A DNA stretch of 64,000 nt from assembly GCF_035083965.1 (NCBI RefSeq), contig NC_089730.1:16785242-16849241 (forward strand), in the 5' to 3' direction. The stretch comes from Branchiostoma lanceolatum (taxonomy: Eukaryota > Chordata > Leptocardii > Amphioxiformes > Branchiostomatidae). Below are positions 26,001 through 36,700 of the stretch, piece by piece. Within the stretch, counting starts at the first letter, position 1; each line of letters opens with the position of its first letter. The notes beneath the pieces are model-generated. The model made no database searches, was not told the origin of the DNA, and saw only the letters and a list, made by a program, of their open reading frames with translations. The position numbers were made by a program, and so were the translations under genes.

Positions 26001-27618
26001 ATCGCGAGAACCTGGACAGCGAGAATCCACGAGATTTCATCGACATGCTCCTTTGCGAACTACAGACCCAAGGCAAGACTGACTGCTTTACAGAAGAGAA
26101 CATTGTGTGGATAATTCAAGATATGTTTATAGCAGGAATGGAGACCACAGCAACCACCCTACGATGGGGTCTTCTCTACATGGTTCTGTGTCCAGAGGAG
26201 CAGCGGAAGGTACAGAATTTTCTCTAATGCCACATATATCAGTGTAAGCTACCTCATAGTTCCGAGTGTGCATGCGCAAGTGATGCATTTTGGTCTGGGT
26301 CAAAGTTCAAAATCCTTTGGGTAAGACACAGACGTTTTTGAAACATTCTGCTACCTTACATTGCCACATTATTTTCAGTGTCGTTTGTTAAATGTCACAA
26401 ATGCGAATTGTTTACTAGACGAGTGATACTGAACTTTGAGCTAGCCCACAATGCATCACGCACATACTGTGTGGTGGCTAATTAGAAACAAAACCGCTTT
26501 CATTAAACATACATATCGTATTCTTATGGAATACTGTTAAAGCTGCAACAATCGTAAGGTTGTAGATTTACTTGGATGTATATAAGACAGAACCTTGTGG
26601 CATATCTGACAGGTCCAAGCTGAGCTGGACAGTGTCCTTGGAACAGACCACGACGTGCCCACCCTAGCCCACAGGTCCCAGCTCCCGTATACCGAGGCTA
26701 CTATCATTGAGATCCAGCGCATCAGGGCCATCGTTCCCCTCAGTGTGCCTCACGCTGCAACCGAGGACACGGCTTTCCGAGGCTATGACATCCCAGCGGG
26801 AACGCAGGTGACTCATTTATCTATAAAGATCCTTTATGTTCCGTGTCTATCTTCATTAAACTTTCAGCTTGACCACAATGCATCGTACGTACATGCGTAC
26901 TTGAAACTGCGAGATCATTCATAGGTCGTTGGCAAGTGAAGTATCTGATTCAGAAGGAAAAAAGTCTTTATTGCATTGATTATAAAATCACAGACAAATC
27001 AGCTCTTTATTTTGTAATGGAATAAAATCCCAGAATGACATTTGAAGTGTCATGCTGTACAGAACACGCTATCACGGTGCAGATACTGGCAGTTACAATT
27101 TTTTTTGCTGTCTTTTGGTTGTTCAGGTCCTTCCCAACCTGTGGTCAGCTAATATGGACCCGGAATTCTGGCCGGACCCAGACAAGTTTGACCCCCGTCG
27201 GTTCCTGGACTCTGACGGAAAGGTGGTCAGCAGGCCGGAATCCTTCTTGCCTTTTTCTACAGGTGAGTTTTAAATCAAATTTCCAACCTAAACACCATTT
27301 TTTTCTAAAATATAAGAGCCCATATGTCAAAATAAACGGTTGCTGTTTCAATTTTATTGATAACCTTCTTCCATTCGACATGGTGATGATGATGAAAATT
27401 CTTTTGTCACCTTTTAATTTTTTTCTCCCAATTTCACAGGCCGACGTGTCTGCCTCGGCGAGCAGCTGGCTAAGATGGAGCTCTTTCTGCTCTTCTCTTC
27501 CCTGATGAAGCAGTTCACCTTCGAGTTGCCAGAGGGCGCCGCTGCACCCTCGACCGATGGCACCATAGGAATAACCTTGGTCCCACCAACAGTGAATATG
27601 TGCATCTCTCAGCGCTAG
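23085..27618 (+). CDS. CYP-B, CYP2U-like cytochrome P450
   Basis: Seven exons: 23085-23433, 24602-24744, 25398-25611, 25926-26209, 26613-26807, 27127-27262 and 27440-27618. Phases are the same as in CYP-A and the product is 499 aa. The start MFSAHSSELSVQT was chosen because the next residues align with CYP-A, although the frame is open further upstream. The anchor is at about residues 9-28, then NLPPSPRGSWPVVGH. The I-helix AGMETT is at 305-310 and ExxR (EIQR) at 363-366. The heme loop FSTGRRVCLG has Cys445. Exons 3-6 are closest to CYP-C. The last codons MCISQR are followed by TAG, and the 3' flank is shared with CYP-C and with a gene-less copy after CYP-E. It should be an ER monooxygenase; no substrate is inferred. 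Confidence 0.93.
23672..24069. mobile_element. TIR element in CYP-B intron 1 (GTCACAC family)
   Basis: The ends GTCACACTGTTAACGACCTT and AAGGTCACCGACTGTGTGAC are imperfect inverted copies, with CGGCTGTATT matched by AATACGGCCG further in. Internal blocks (GATCGGTCGATGTCTGCAGG, GGTAGATTTTCAGG) are shared with 31343-31706 in CYP-C intron 1. They are also shared with the promoter-side copies at 40188-40436 and about 54610-54870. It is non-coding. Confidence 0.7.
24903..24966. repeat. 21-bp minisatellite, three units, CYP-B intron 2
   Basis: Three units of the type GATGTTTACTTCTGAACTT lie here. The homologous spot in CYP-C (35707-35845) has about seven units, so copy number has changed since the two genes split. 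Confidence 0.8.
25635..25820. mobile_element. Inverted-repeat element in CYP-B intron 3
   Basis: The left arm from CGTTACGCCATGTTGGTGTC pairs with the right arm ending CACCAACATGGCGACG, and the inner parts CCCAAGCG and CGCTTGAGCT also match. It is homologous to the element in CYP-A intron 3 and its remnant in CYP-C intron 3. Confidence 0.65.
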
Positions 27619-28992
27619 GATTGCATATCTCAGCAATTTTTCTTATGAAAAGGAATGGTGACAATAATTGACAATACTGACGTTAACACGTATTTTTTTT
27701 TAAAAGTATAAAGCCTGCTTAAATATGTCATGAATGTTGATATAACGTCAACATCAACTTTCCCATATGAGCACTGTAGAATGGAAACGTAGCATTAATT
27801 TTTTTCTGGTTAATCATGTTGCGCCTAATTGCAACGTTTGTCATAATTAAAATCTTTGATGTAAAACGTACGTTTACATTTAAACTGAATAACCTATCAT
27901 TTTACAGTAGACAATGACATGGTATGTGTAAGAGCTACAACGCTAGAACTCTATGTGAAATATGGTTTCTTATTCAGTTAAAGTTTGCATTAATATTTAG
28001 CAAGTAGCAAGAATAATGAAGATATAGATAATGAAGATATATATCCATGCTGTACAATGCGGCAGTAGCGCTATATAAATTCGCATGGTTTTACGATGGC
28101 GAACAATTTATGGTGAGTAGAAGAGAAGTTTTCAGCTAGAGTCTATCGGTAAAGCTGAAATTCTGTTGTTAATTGGTATGTATACAACTTTTATACAGCT
28201 TATGTTTCCAATTACTGTAATTGCTAACTGGTAGGGCCCTGGTTCAATCCTGGGACAGGACATCTCGGTTGGGGCTGCACCCGTCTTTCGGAAGGGACGA
28301 AAAATTGGAGTGCCGTGTTCCAGGTGATTATTGCCTAGCGGGCGATTAAGGGGGAGGACTGGTAATCCTTTCCTGCAAAAATGTACCCTGCTACAGAAAC
28401 AGAAAGACAATTTGCTGCCCTATGTACCACTAGCTACTATAAGGGTATAAATGAACGAACGAACGGACGAACAAACGAATTGTTGATGTCTATGTTGGAG
28501 GGTAAGGGGAGGAGGTGGTGTGTGATCGCCATGACCCCATCGTTGAGGTGTTTCTACCTGACCTTGCAACTTGAACTTTCGGAATTTGGCATGGTAAATA
28601 GCCTAATGCATTCTGCCCTCTGGCGATATGGTCTTGTGGCATGGCAGAAAATACACAGAGTCGACACTAAGTACCTGGACAGATGGTCATGATCTGTAAA
28701 GCCGAACGCGTCACACAACAGGAAAATAGTTCGCGCGATGAGTCTAAAATTAAAAGGACATTTTCGGTAGCAATACGGTGTCTTCTCGATTACTGGGCGA
28801 TTCGGGATCGACCACAGATGTTCGCAATCCGCACCCGAGTCCTGTTCAATTCAGCACCGCGACCTTCTACTGAAGATGAATTGCAGTTTGACGCCAGCTT
28901 AAAGTGGAGTAAAAGAAGACGCGTATAATGGTGACTGCGCATGCGTAAGATGAGTCGCAAAATACTTACCCCTGCCCTGGGACGTCGACGGA
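27616..28992 (+). repeat. Segmental duplication, copy 1 (after CYP-B)
   Basis: Beginning at the CYP-B stop codon, this block is nearly identical to 53514-54970 after CYP-E. It includes the sequence GCATATCTCAGCAATTTTTC, the SINE and the GTCACAC-type region. In copy 2 it is joined to non-P450 sequence at AAAAGGAT, directly where the CYP-B stop codon would be. Confidence 0.8.
28195..28480 (+). mobile_element. tRNA-derived SINE, copy 1
   Basis: Box B is GGTTCAATCCT at 28241-28251, with a weak box A-like TTGCTAACTGG at 28221-28231. A conserved-looking core follows (GGGGCTGCACCCGTCTTTCG, then GGAAGGGACG), and the tail is GAACGAACGGACGAACAAAC. A second copy is at 54116-54391. The core resembles the conserved central domain of vertebrate and invertebrate SINE superfamilies; the exact family is not assigned. 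Confidence 0.65.
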
Positions 28993-28995
28993 TAA

Positions 28996-30124
28996 GGTCT
29001 CATTCATGAGTTTTTTCGCCGCATAGGCTTACATGTTATAAAACGTGTTTTACATGGGCGCGTTCGTAATGAAGATATAGAAAATGTGCCAATGTTTTCT
29101 CTTTCCATGTTGAGACCATTTACCCTAGATTATGTAAAAAATTGACAACATTTTCACTACACACAATCTCTTTTGATAGCAATTACAAACTGCACTTGGC
29201 TACACCCCCAAAAAGGCATTTCCAGCTGTAAGCGCAGGACCGACTCACACACACTGCCCGGGCTGTGTACTTCCGACCTCGCGCGCGGCTGCCGAACTTT
29301 GCCTGCTAATTTCTTCAGTTACACACAAGCTTTCATCAGTTTGACGCTTGACATCAGCTGGGCTAGCTAAACAGGAATTTTTACACCAATATAGACACAC
29401 GTACATGCAGCCGTTCATTTTTTGGAGCACGGACTCGGAGTAATACAGGAACTAGAATTAAGTATTTGTGCTACATATACTTCAGGTTTGCTATGTTAGT
29501 TTAGTGATTACGGCATCTTTTTATGAATATTTGGAATTGAATTTTTCCTTTTATTTGAGTTGAATGTGTGATAGTTGTGTGCCTAGAGGAAGTTATTTAC
29601 TGTACAGGAAGTATAACTTTTATGCATAAATTATGCAAATGAAACACATGAAACACCTATCCTTTACCAGTGAGGTGTTATAGTAGTTGCCATTATTATG
29701 TTAATTACAACGGAATTCATAAAAACTGGTCAAACTTGCCTACCGGGCAGGGTGATCACATCACGCTGTTCAGACCGGGTTCCGAGCCCGCCTGCCACAA
29801 ACAAGTTCACCAAATTAGACTTTCATTCAAAATGAAAACTTCGTACACTTTCACACATTTATCAAAACGTCTGTAGAGACTCTCATCCCGATATAACAGA
29901 GCGGCATGAGTCGGCACTAAGTGAGAGTAGAAAGAGTCCGAAGACTCCACATTTCGTCAAACAAGGCGTCAAACACAAATGAATGAATATTGAATGACGA
30001 AATCAAATATCATTGACTGATAATACAAAATGGCGATATCCGTGTCGTCACAATCAAGATGGCGGCCCACACACATCCCGACGGATCCTACATAGGTTTC
30101 GCTACGCAAACCTGTAATGAGACC
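28996..30124. mobile_element. 1129-bp TIR element with ATAA target duplication
   Basis: It begins GGTCTCATTCATGAG and ends AATGAGACC. It is flanked by ATAA at 28992-28995 and 30125-30128. The empty site GGATAAGCCTGTCAG is present once upstream of CYP-D (about 40547) and CYP-F (about 54970). Bases 28996-29442 are an inverted copy of the second element at 30207-30681; the rest (29450-30124) is unique here and non-coding. Confidence 0.85.
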
Positions 30125-30206
30125 ATAAGCCTGTCAGACGATAGCTTGCTCAATGAACTCTCAATGAACTTTCACATTTGCATTGAACGTTCTGGGGTAG
30201 GCTTAA

Positions 30207-30681
30207 GGTCTCATTTCTGTATTACTCCGAGTGGCTAAAAGAGTGCGTGGCCCAAAAAATGAACGGCTGCATGAACGTGTGTGTATATCGGTGGGAAATT
30301 CCCTTTTGGCTGGGCCAACCTATCTCAAGCGTCAAACTGATGAAAGCTTGTTTGTATCTGAAGAAATTAGCAGGCAAAGTTCGGCAGCCGCGCGCAAGGT
30401 CGGACGTACACAGGCCGGGCATTGTGTGTGAATCGGTCCGGCGCTTACAGCTGGAAAGTGGCTTTGTGGGGGTGTAGCCAAGTGCAGTTTGTAATTGCTA
30501 TAAAAAGAGATTGTATGTAGTGAAAATGTTGTCAATTTTTTTACATAATCTAGGGTGAATGGTCTCAACATGGAATGAAAAACATTGGCACATTTTCTAT
30601 ATCTTCATTACGAACGCGCCCATGTAAAACACGTATTATAACATGTAATCCTATGGGGCGAAAAAACTCATGAATGAGACC
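30207..30681. mobile_element. 475-bp TIR element with TTAA target duplication
   Basis: It begins GGTCTCATTTCTG and ends CATGAATGAGACC, with TTAA on each side (30203-30206 and 30682-30685). It is in opposite orientation to, and homologous with, the first 450 bases of 28996-30124. It ends only 70 bases upstream of the CYP-C ATG, so it now forms the promoter-proximal sequence of that gene. Confidence 0.85.
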
Positions 30682-30750
30682 TTAAGTCACACGTCACTCT
30701 GTTTATACTTCCTGAATAGACTCCGAAAACAAGCAGTTGTAGTCGTCGCG

Positions 30751-33700
30751 ATGTCGGCCTTATTGAGTGCAGCACATTCTCTTTTTTCGTCACACCTCAC
30801 TGTTCAGACCATAGCGGTGTTTGTCGTCGTTCTCCTTACCCTACTCGTCTTCTTCAAACGACGTAACAACCTCCCACCGTCACCGAGTGGGAGCTGGCCT
30901 GTTGTCGGCCACCTGTTGTCCCTTGGCCGAGCGCCCCACCTGAAGCTTACGGAGTGGAGGCAGCAGTATGGCGACGTGTACACTGTTAGAATGGGGATGG
31001 AAGACGTGGTGGTTCTGAACGGCTATCGGGCCATCAAAGAGGCGTTTGTGGACTACAAGGACGCTTTCTCCTGCCGGCCAAACGTCTACACGCTGAATCT
31101 GTTAACTAGCTTTGGAAAAGGTATGTAGTTTCTACTGTTTACTTTGTGATCATTTTTGCAACTTCGTACTAATGTTTGGTTTTACACCATATGTAGCTTA
31201 TGGTACGGTTTTGCATGGTAGGTATCAGTATGTGTTTGTGTTGAATCGATGATGTACTGTAGGTGTAATTTCAAATTCAGCAGTAGGTAGTACCGAGACA
31301 AAAATCCATACTATATTCAAATAATACAAGGTGAGAAGGGCCGTCACACTGTTAACGACCGTCGGCTGTATTAGTCGATCACATGAAGGTCGTGCATTGC
31401 TTGCTTGAAAATCTACCCTATTACATCAGACGGGGTTCGGTGAAATGTGACCATCGGCCGATCAGTGAAAATCGCTCGAGAAAACACCGACCACCAAAGT
31501 ACTGCCGAAAATGTCATCCCTCTATCCGTAGGTGTTATCTTAATCGCCGCGAGAATTTGTAGGGCTCGGCCGATGTTTTTAGGTCTCCAAGCTATGTTAA
31601 ATTTGACAGGGTAGATTTTCAGGCGAAATATACGCGCGAACTAAAGTCGATTCTAAACTATCACTAGTATCAGCAAATACGACCGAAGGTCATCGACTCT
31701 GTGTCACTGGAATAGGGACGCACAGGTGCGACGTGTAAAACGTCGAACTATTGTTCTAAATCATTGTTTTCATTAATGTTCACAAACATAGGATAAACAT
31801 ACAGAAAAAGTAGTACTGAAAGGACATGTGGACACAAAAAAACAGATAAATTAAATTCAGAAAACAATGAGAAATTGTCGTACTTAATCTATCGGCTCAA
31901 ATCCTCGCTATAAGAAATATGAACATAACATAAACATTGCCGCATGGTGAGATGTTGCAGTCGTCTGGTCGGTCTCAACAAGACATCCTTACTAAGAAGC
32001 CATCTACGATCATCTACTGTTTGTTGGGTGCCCACTCTAAATGCCTAGCCCACAGCGCTATGTACTAGTTTAGTACAAGATGACCCAATTCTTCAGGAAT
32101 GTCCGCAATACGAGCAAACAAAGTGAAAGACACAATACCCTTCTGTTTGCTCGTCACCTTGACCTATGACACGTCGTGTTTTACACAGACATCGTCAACT
32201 CAAAATTCAACCAAGCCTACAAAGAGAAACGCAAGTTTGCCTTCAGTGCGCTGAGAAGCCTGGGAATGAGAATGGGGCCGGGCAGTATGGAAGAAAATAT
32301 CAGGGACGAGGCTCGTCAGCTCTGTCTGAAGGTATGTTAGTGGGTGTTGTCATTATCTTCACCGAGAAGATTGTGTTTTAGGTTACGCCAGCTGTTGGAT
32401 GGGTCTGTATGTATGTCAAGAGCATAACTCGAGAAACCTTTGATGTACCTTCATGATCTTTTGTAGCTGTGTAGTGGTTGTGCAAAGGAAGGTCAAGTTC
32501 GAAAACCGTTCACCTGGCGTTTTCCAATAGAACTGCAGCGGACTTAGCATGTTTGTGTGTTTTCAAGTGGGAAAAAAGTGACGGGAACGTTGATTGATCT
32601 TCATGATTTTTTGTAGGTAAGAAGCGGTTGTGGAAGCCAAGGTCATGTTCGAAAATAATTCATCTGGCGCTTTCCTACAGTACTGCAGTGGGCTTTGTAT
32701 GTGTGTGAGTTTGAATGGCGCCAGCATAACTCGAGGTGCTGTCGATGGCTGTGCATGATATTTAGTGGGTAGGTAGGTGTGTCAAAAATGAAGGTCAAGT
32801 TCGATAATGGGCCTCCCAGCGGAAATGTAAGGTACTGGAGCGGAGTTTCAAAGATTGAGACCAAATTTTCTGGAGGCGTCAGGTTCATGATTTTTAAGTG
32901 GTAGATAGCTTCTAGGACAGGAAGTAAGTGGTGTAAATTAAGGCCCCCTAGCTGCCTATTTGGAACTGCAGTTGGCATTATTGTTGTTAGCTTTGGAGAC
33001 GAATAACTCCAGGAGGAACTGACGGATCATCATAATCTATGGCATGTAGATAGTTTGGGTGTTGTTTCAGATAATTGAATACCTATTATGCAAATAAGGA
33101 GCTAATTTGCATGATAAATGAGGAAAGTTTATTAATCCGCTGAAAGCTTGTAGTCAACGTTCATGCAAGTGCTATGGTTATGAATTTTAAGTGGTGTATA
33201 GCTCTCGTGACAGGGAGTAAGTGATATAAGTTTAGACCCACCAATGGCTTGCTTAGAACTGCAGTGGGCCTTTTTGTTTGTAACTTTTGAGGAGGATAAC
33301 TCGAGCAGGGATCAATGGATTTTCATTGTTTTTAGTATATAGGTACCATAGGCCCAGGGCTCGAAATACTGGGTGCATGTGCACCTGTGTGCACCCAAAA
33401 TTGGAGCTGTGCACCTAAGTTTTGACTGTGGGTGCACCAGTGCACCTAGAAATTTTTGTAGGCTATAGGATAAGGGTACTATTATACACTAAGTATACAG
33501 AATATTCTACCAGAAAAAGTAATATAACCTTTTAGAATTTGTTGTACTTTATTTGATGTATCACTTGTATGAAATTTTATGGTCAGCTATAGAATTATAG
33601 ATTGAAGTTCTTAAGAGCGTTAAACATTGTAATTCTGTTTTGCTGGCATTCAACTTTATTCTATGTGGTGCACCCAAAATTCTTTCTGTGCACCTAATTT

Positions 33701-36700
33701 TTAGGGTTGGGTGCACCAGTGCACCTATTTCCAAAAATGAATTTCGAGCCCTGATAGGTGATGATTAACATAATGAGATTCACATTATGCAAATAATGAC
33801 CAACTTCATATTATCATTGGCATTGAAAACTTCTGACACTGCTGCATTATAGGCACACTAAGTATGCATACTCAACCTGTGTGTCCCAGGATCTAGGTCA
33901 AAAGGTCAACAGCTCGTATTACTAGTAAGACAATATAAAAACAAGACTCTGGTTTTATCTGTTATGATTGGTATGAAGATAGTCAATTCTAAAAGTGACT
34001 CTAATGATAGACATATAAGTAAGGTGCTAATTATGCCAAACAGGAGCTAATTTGCATAATTGATGAAATTTGTAGAATCCGTTGCGTTGCATGAAAGCAC
34101 TTTCAAACATGTGGTATCTATCGCTGAGAAAGAGAGGAATATCGATAACTATCAATTATGCAAATGAACTCATTTTAATAATTGATGAGAGCATTATGCA
34201 CTTTAATAGGGCCAGGTTGATCTGATTATAAGGATGACATCCTGTGAGAACCTCAATGATGCGAATTTTTTAGATTTATGTTTGGTATTTATTTATTTTA
34301 TTTATTTCAGTTTTCTTTATCCAGGGTGGACGCACTCAGTGCTAACCGCACTGCTTTTCAGGCGTGCCCTGCACAAAATAACATAAACAGACTAAATAAC
34401 ATAACAAGGAAATAACATAGAATGATGAACAGAAAGTAACCAAAAAAGATAATATCTACATAACCGAGCATCGAATCCAAATCATAATCCTTAAATCATA
34501 GTCGATATGGCAGGCCGGGTCTGGAGGTCAGAGGTCAGCAGTACTGTCTTACTTGTTTTTTAAAAGTTTGGCCCGACGTAGCCGATCTAACTGTGGCCGG
34601 CAACTCATTCCAGGCAAATGCACCCCTGAACGCAAATTTTCTCCTACCAGATTCTAGGCTGACTTTCGGGAGTTGCAAAGATAAGTTTGAATTATGTCTT
34701 GTTGCATAAGTGTGAGATGTTCTGACAAATATCTGTAGGTATTCTGGCACTGATTGGTGAATAGATTTAAAAACAGTTTGCAGGAGGTGCATTTGCCGGC
34801 GAGATGCGAGGGAACTCCAACCTAAAACAGACAACTGTACATTATCCACATGTGCTGTACGTGACAGACCGAGGACAAGCCGTGCTGCTCGGTTTTGAAG
34901 TTTCTGGACATTGTCAGAGAGAGTTTTCCCACAGTTGGCCCAAACAGTATCACAATATTCAATCTTTGGAAGAACCATGCAGTTGAATAACATACACAGT
35001 GACTTAGGAGGTAAAATGGAAGCTAAACGGCGTATCACTCCTAGCCTAGATGACACCGCATTACACAGTTTGTTGATATGTATGTTCCAAGTTAGACTGG
35101 GGTCAAACCAAACACCTAGATATTTAAAACATGAAACCACTTCCAAATACGTTTCCGAAAGAGTAAGATTTAGTTGTTCATTACCTAGGCGCAGCCTTCG
35201 TACAGTACCAAAGAGCATAGACTTGCATTTACGGACATTAAGTGTCAGTCTGTTTGCATCTAGCCACCTCTCAATATTGTGTATTTCAAGATAGCATAAG
35301 TGAATTTGATGATTGACATATTGTCTTCAAAATCTATCCAGTTGCTTGAGTGACTGTATATCGTATTTCATACCTGGATGTCATTGACATTCAAACATGT
35401 GCCATATGTTACTGGAAAAGAGGGGAATATCGATAAATATTATTTTGGCAAATGAAGACCTAATTTGAATGATTGTTGAGAAAATGCTATAACGCCATAT
35501 TGGTAAATGGCGGGAATATGATACTTGCATCAGTCGGTACTTTTGATATTGTTCGGCGAAGATATGAGGTCATGGAACTCTAGTTTTAGGCTGATTTTAA
35601 GTACACAGCTTAAAGTAAAGCTTAGATAACACAACATACAATGAACTACGGTGTATCTTTAAGTTGAGATTGCATCAGCCCTCATATGAATCCTTTATTT
35701 AATTATGATGTTTACTTCTGAACTTTTGATGTTTACTTCTGAACTTTTGATGTTTATGAACTTTTGATGTTAACTTATGAACTTTTGATGTTAACTTATG
35801 AACTTTTGATGTTTACTTATGAACTTTTGATGTTCACTTATGAATTTATGAATAAATAAACGTTTCTACCTTGATACGTCCTCTTGATCGACGGCGGTGG
35901 CGTGATTGACTGGTAAATTTCCCTCCAAAAGCAGGAGGGGGTATCTACATATAATTGGCTGACTGCTGGTCAGCGAGAAAGACGGATAGATACAAGCGGT
36001 GGGCCTGGTATGAGAGAATGGAAAATCTCACCCAAATATTTTGATAGTTGTCCGAGCATGGGGAAGCACATCCATGTGACGTCACCGACCGCCTGGCTGT
36101 ATCAGTCGCCAACATCATCTGCTCCATGGTGTTCGGAAAACGCTACGACTACGATGATGTCAAGTTTCTGGAACTGATCAAGGTCGTGAACAAGCTAGTC
36201 GCTCAACTCGGATCTAGTCAGCTGATGACGGTGTTTCCCTTTCTGCGATTTGTACCGGGAGGTAGGACATTGGATATTGTTATTCGTTACGCCATGTTGG
36301 TGGCAAGCGTGCACTGCGTTATTGTTTCTGTCTCTTCTTTGAGCCGTAGAAATTTTAAAATATTTATATTTGAGTGAGTCAGAAGATCTCTTAATGTCTG
36401 AAAACGCTTGAGCTAGCATCACTGTAACGCAGCCAGGGACACCATTATGGCAATGAACACAACGATGATGTCACGTGAAATCTCCCTTTGATGAATGGGC
36501 AGTACTAGTATTGTTTACGTGAGCAGACGTTTTCAGCACGATATCTTTTTGATCTTTCTTTTACAGTAAATTCAACAAACAGGGTTCTTGTCGAATGCAG
36601 TAACGAGGTCACCGCCTTCATTCGACAAGAAATTACAAAGCATCGCGAGACCCTGGACAGCGAGAATCCACGAGATTTCATCGACATCCTCCTTTGCGAA

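Larger units (their letters stand above)
27619..30750. other. Spacer between CYP-B and CYP-C
   Basis: It contains CYP-B 3' flank (27619-28190), a SINE (28195-28480) and a region related to the GTCACAC family (about 28700-28910). Two elements with GGTCTCATT ends (28996-30124 and 30207-30681) follow, then the short CYP-C promoter. Without the last two insertions it aligns end to end with the CYP-E to CYP-F spacer (53514-55107). No gene is seen. Confidence 0.6.

Noticed and set aside
30203-30685. Assignment of the GGTCTCATT element to piggyBac from its TTAA duplication
   Set aside because: The related element at 28996-30124 duplicated ATAA, so strict TTAA targeting does not hold and the ends do not look like piggyBac ends.
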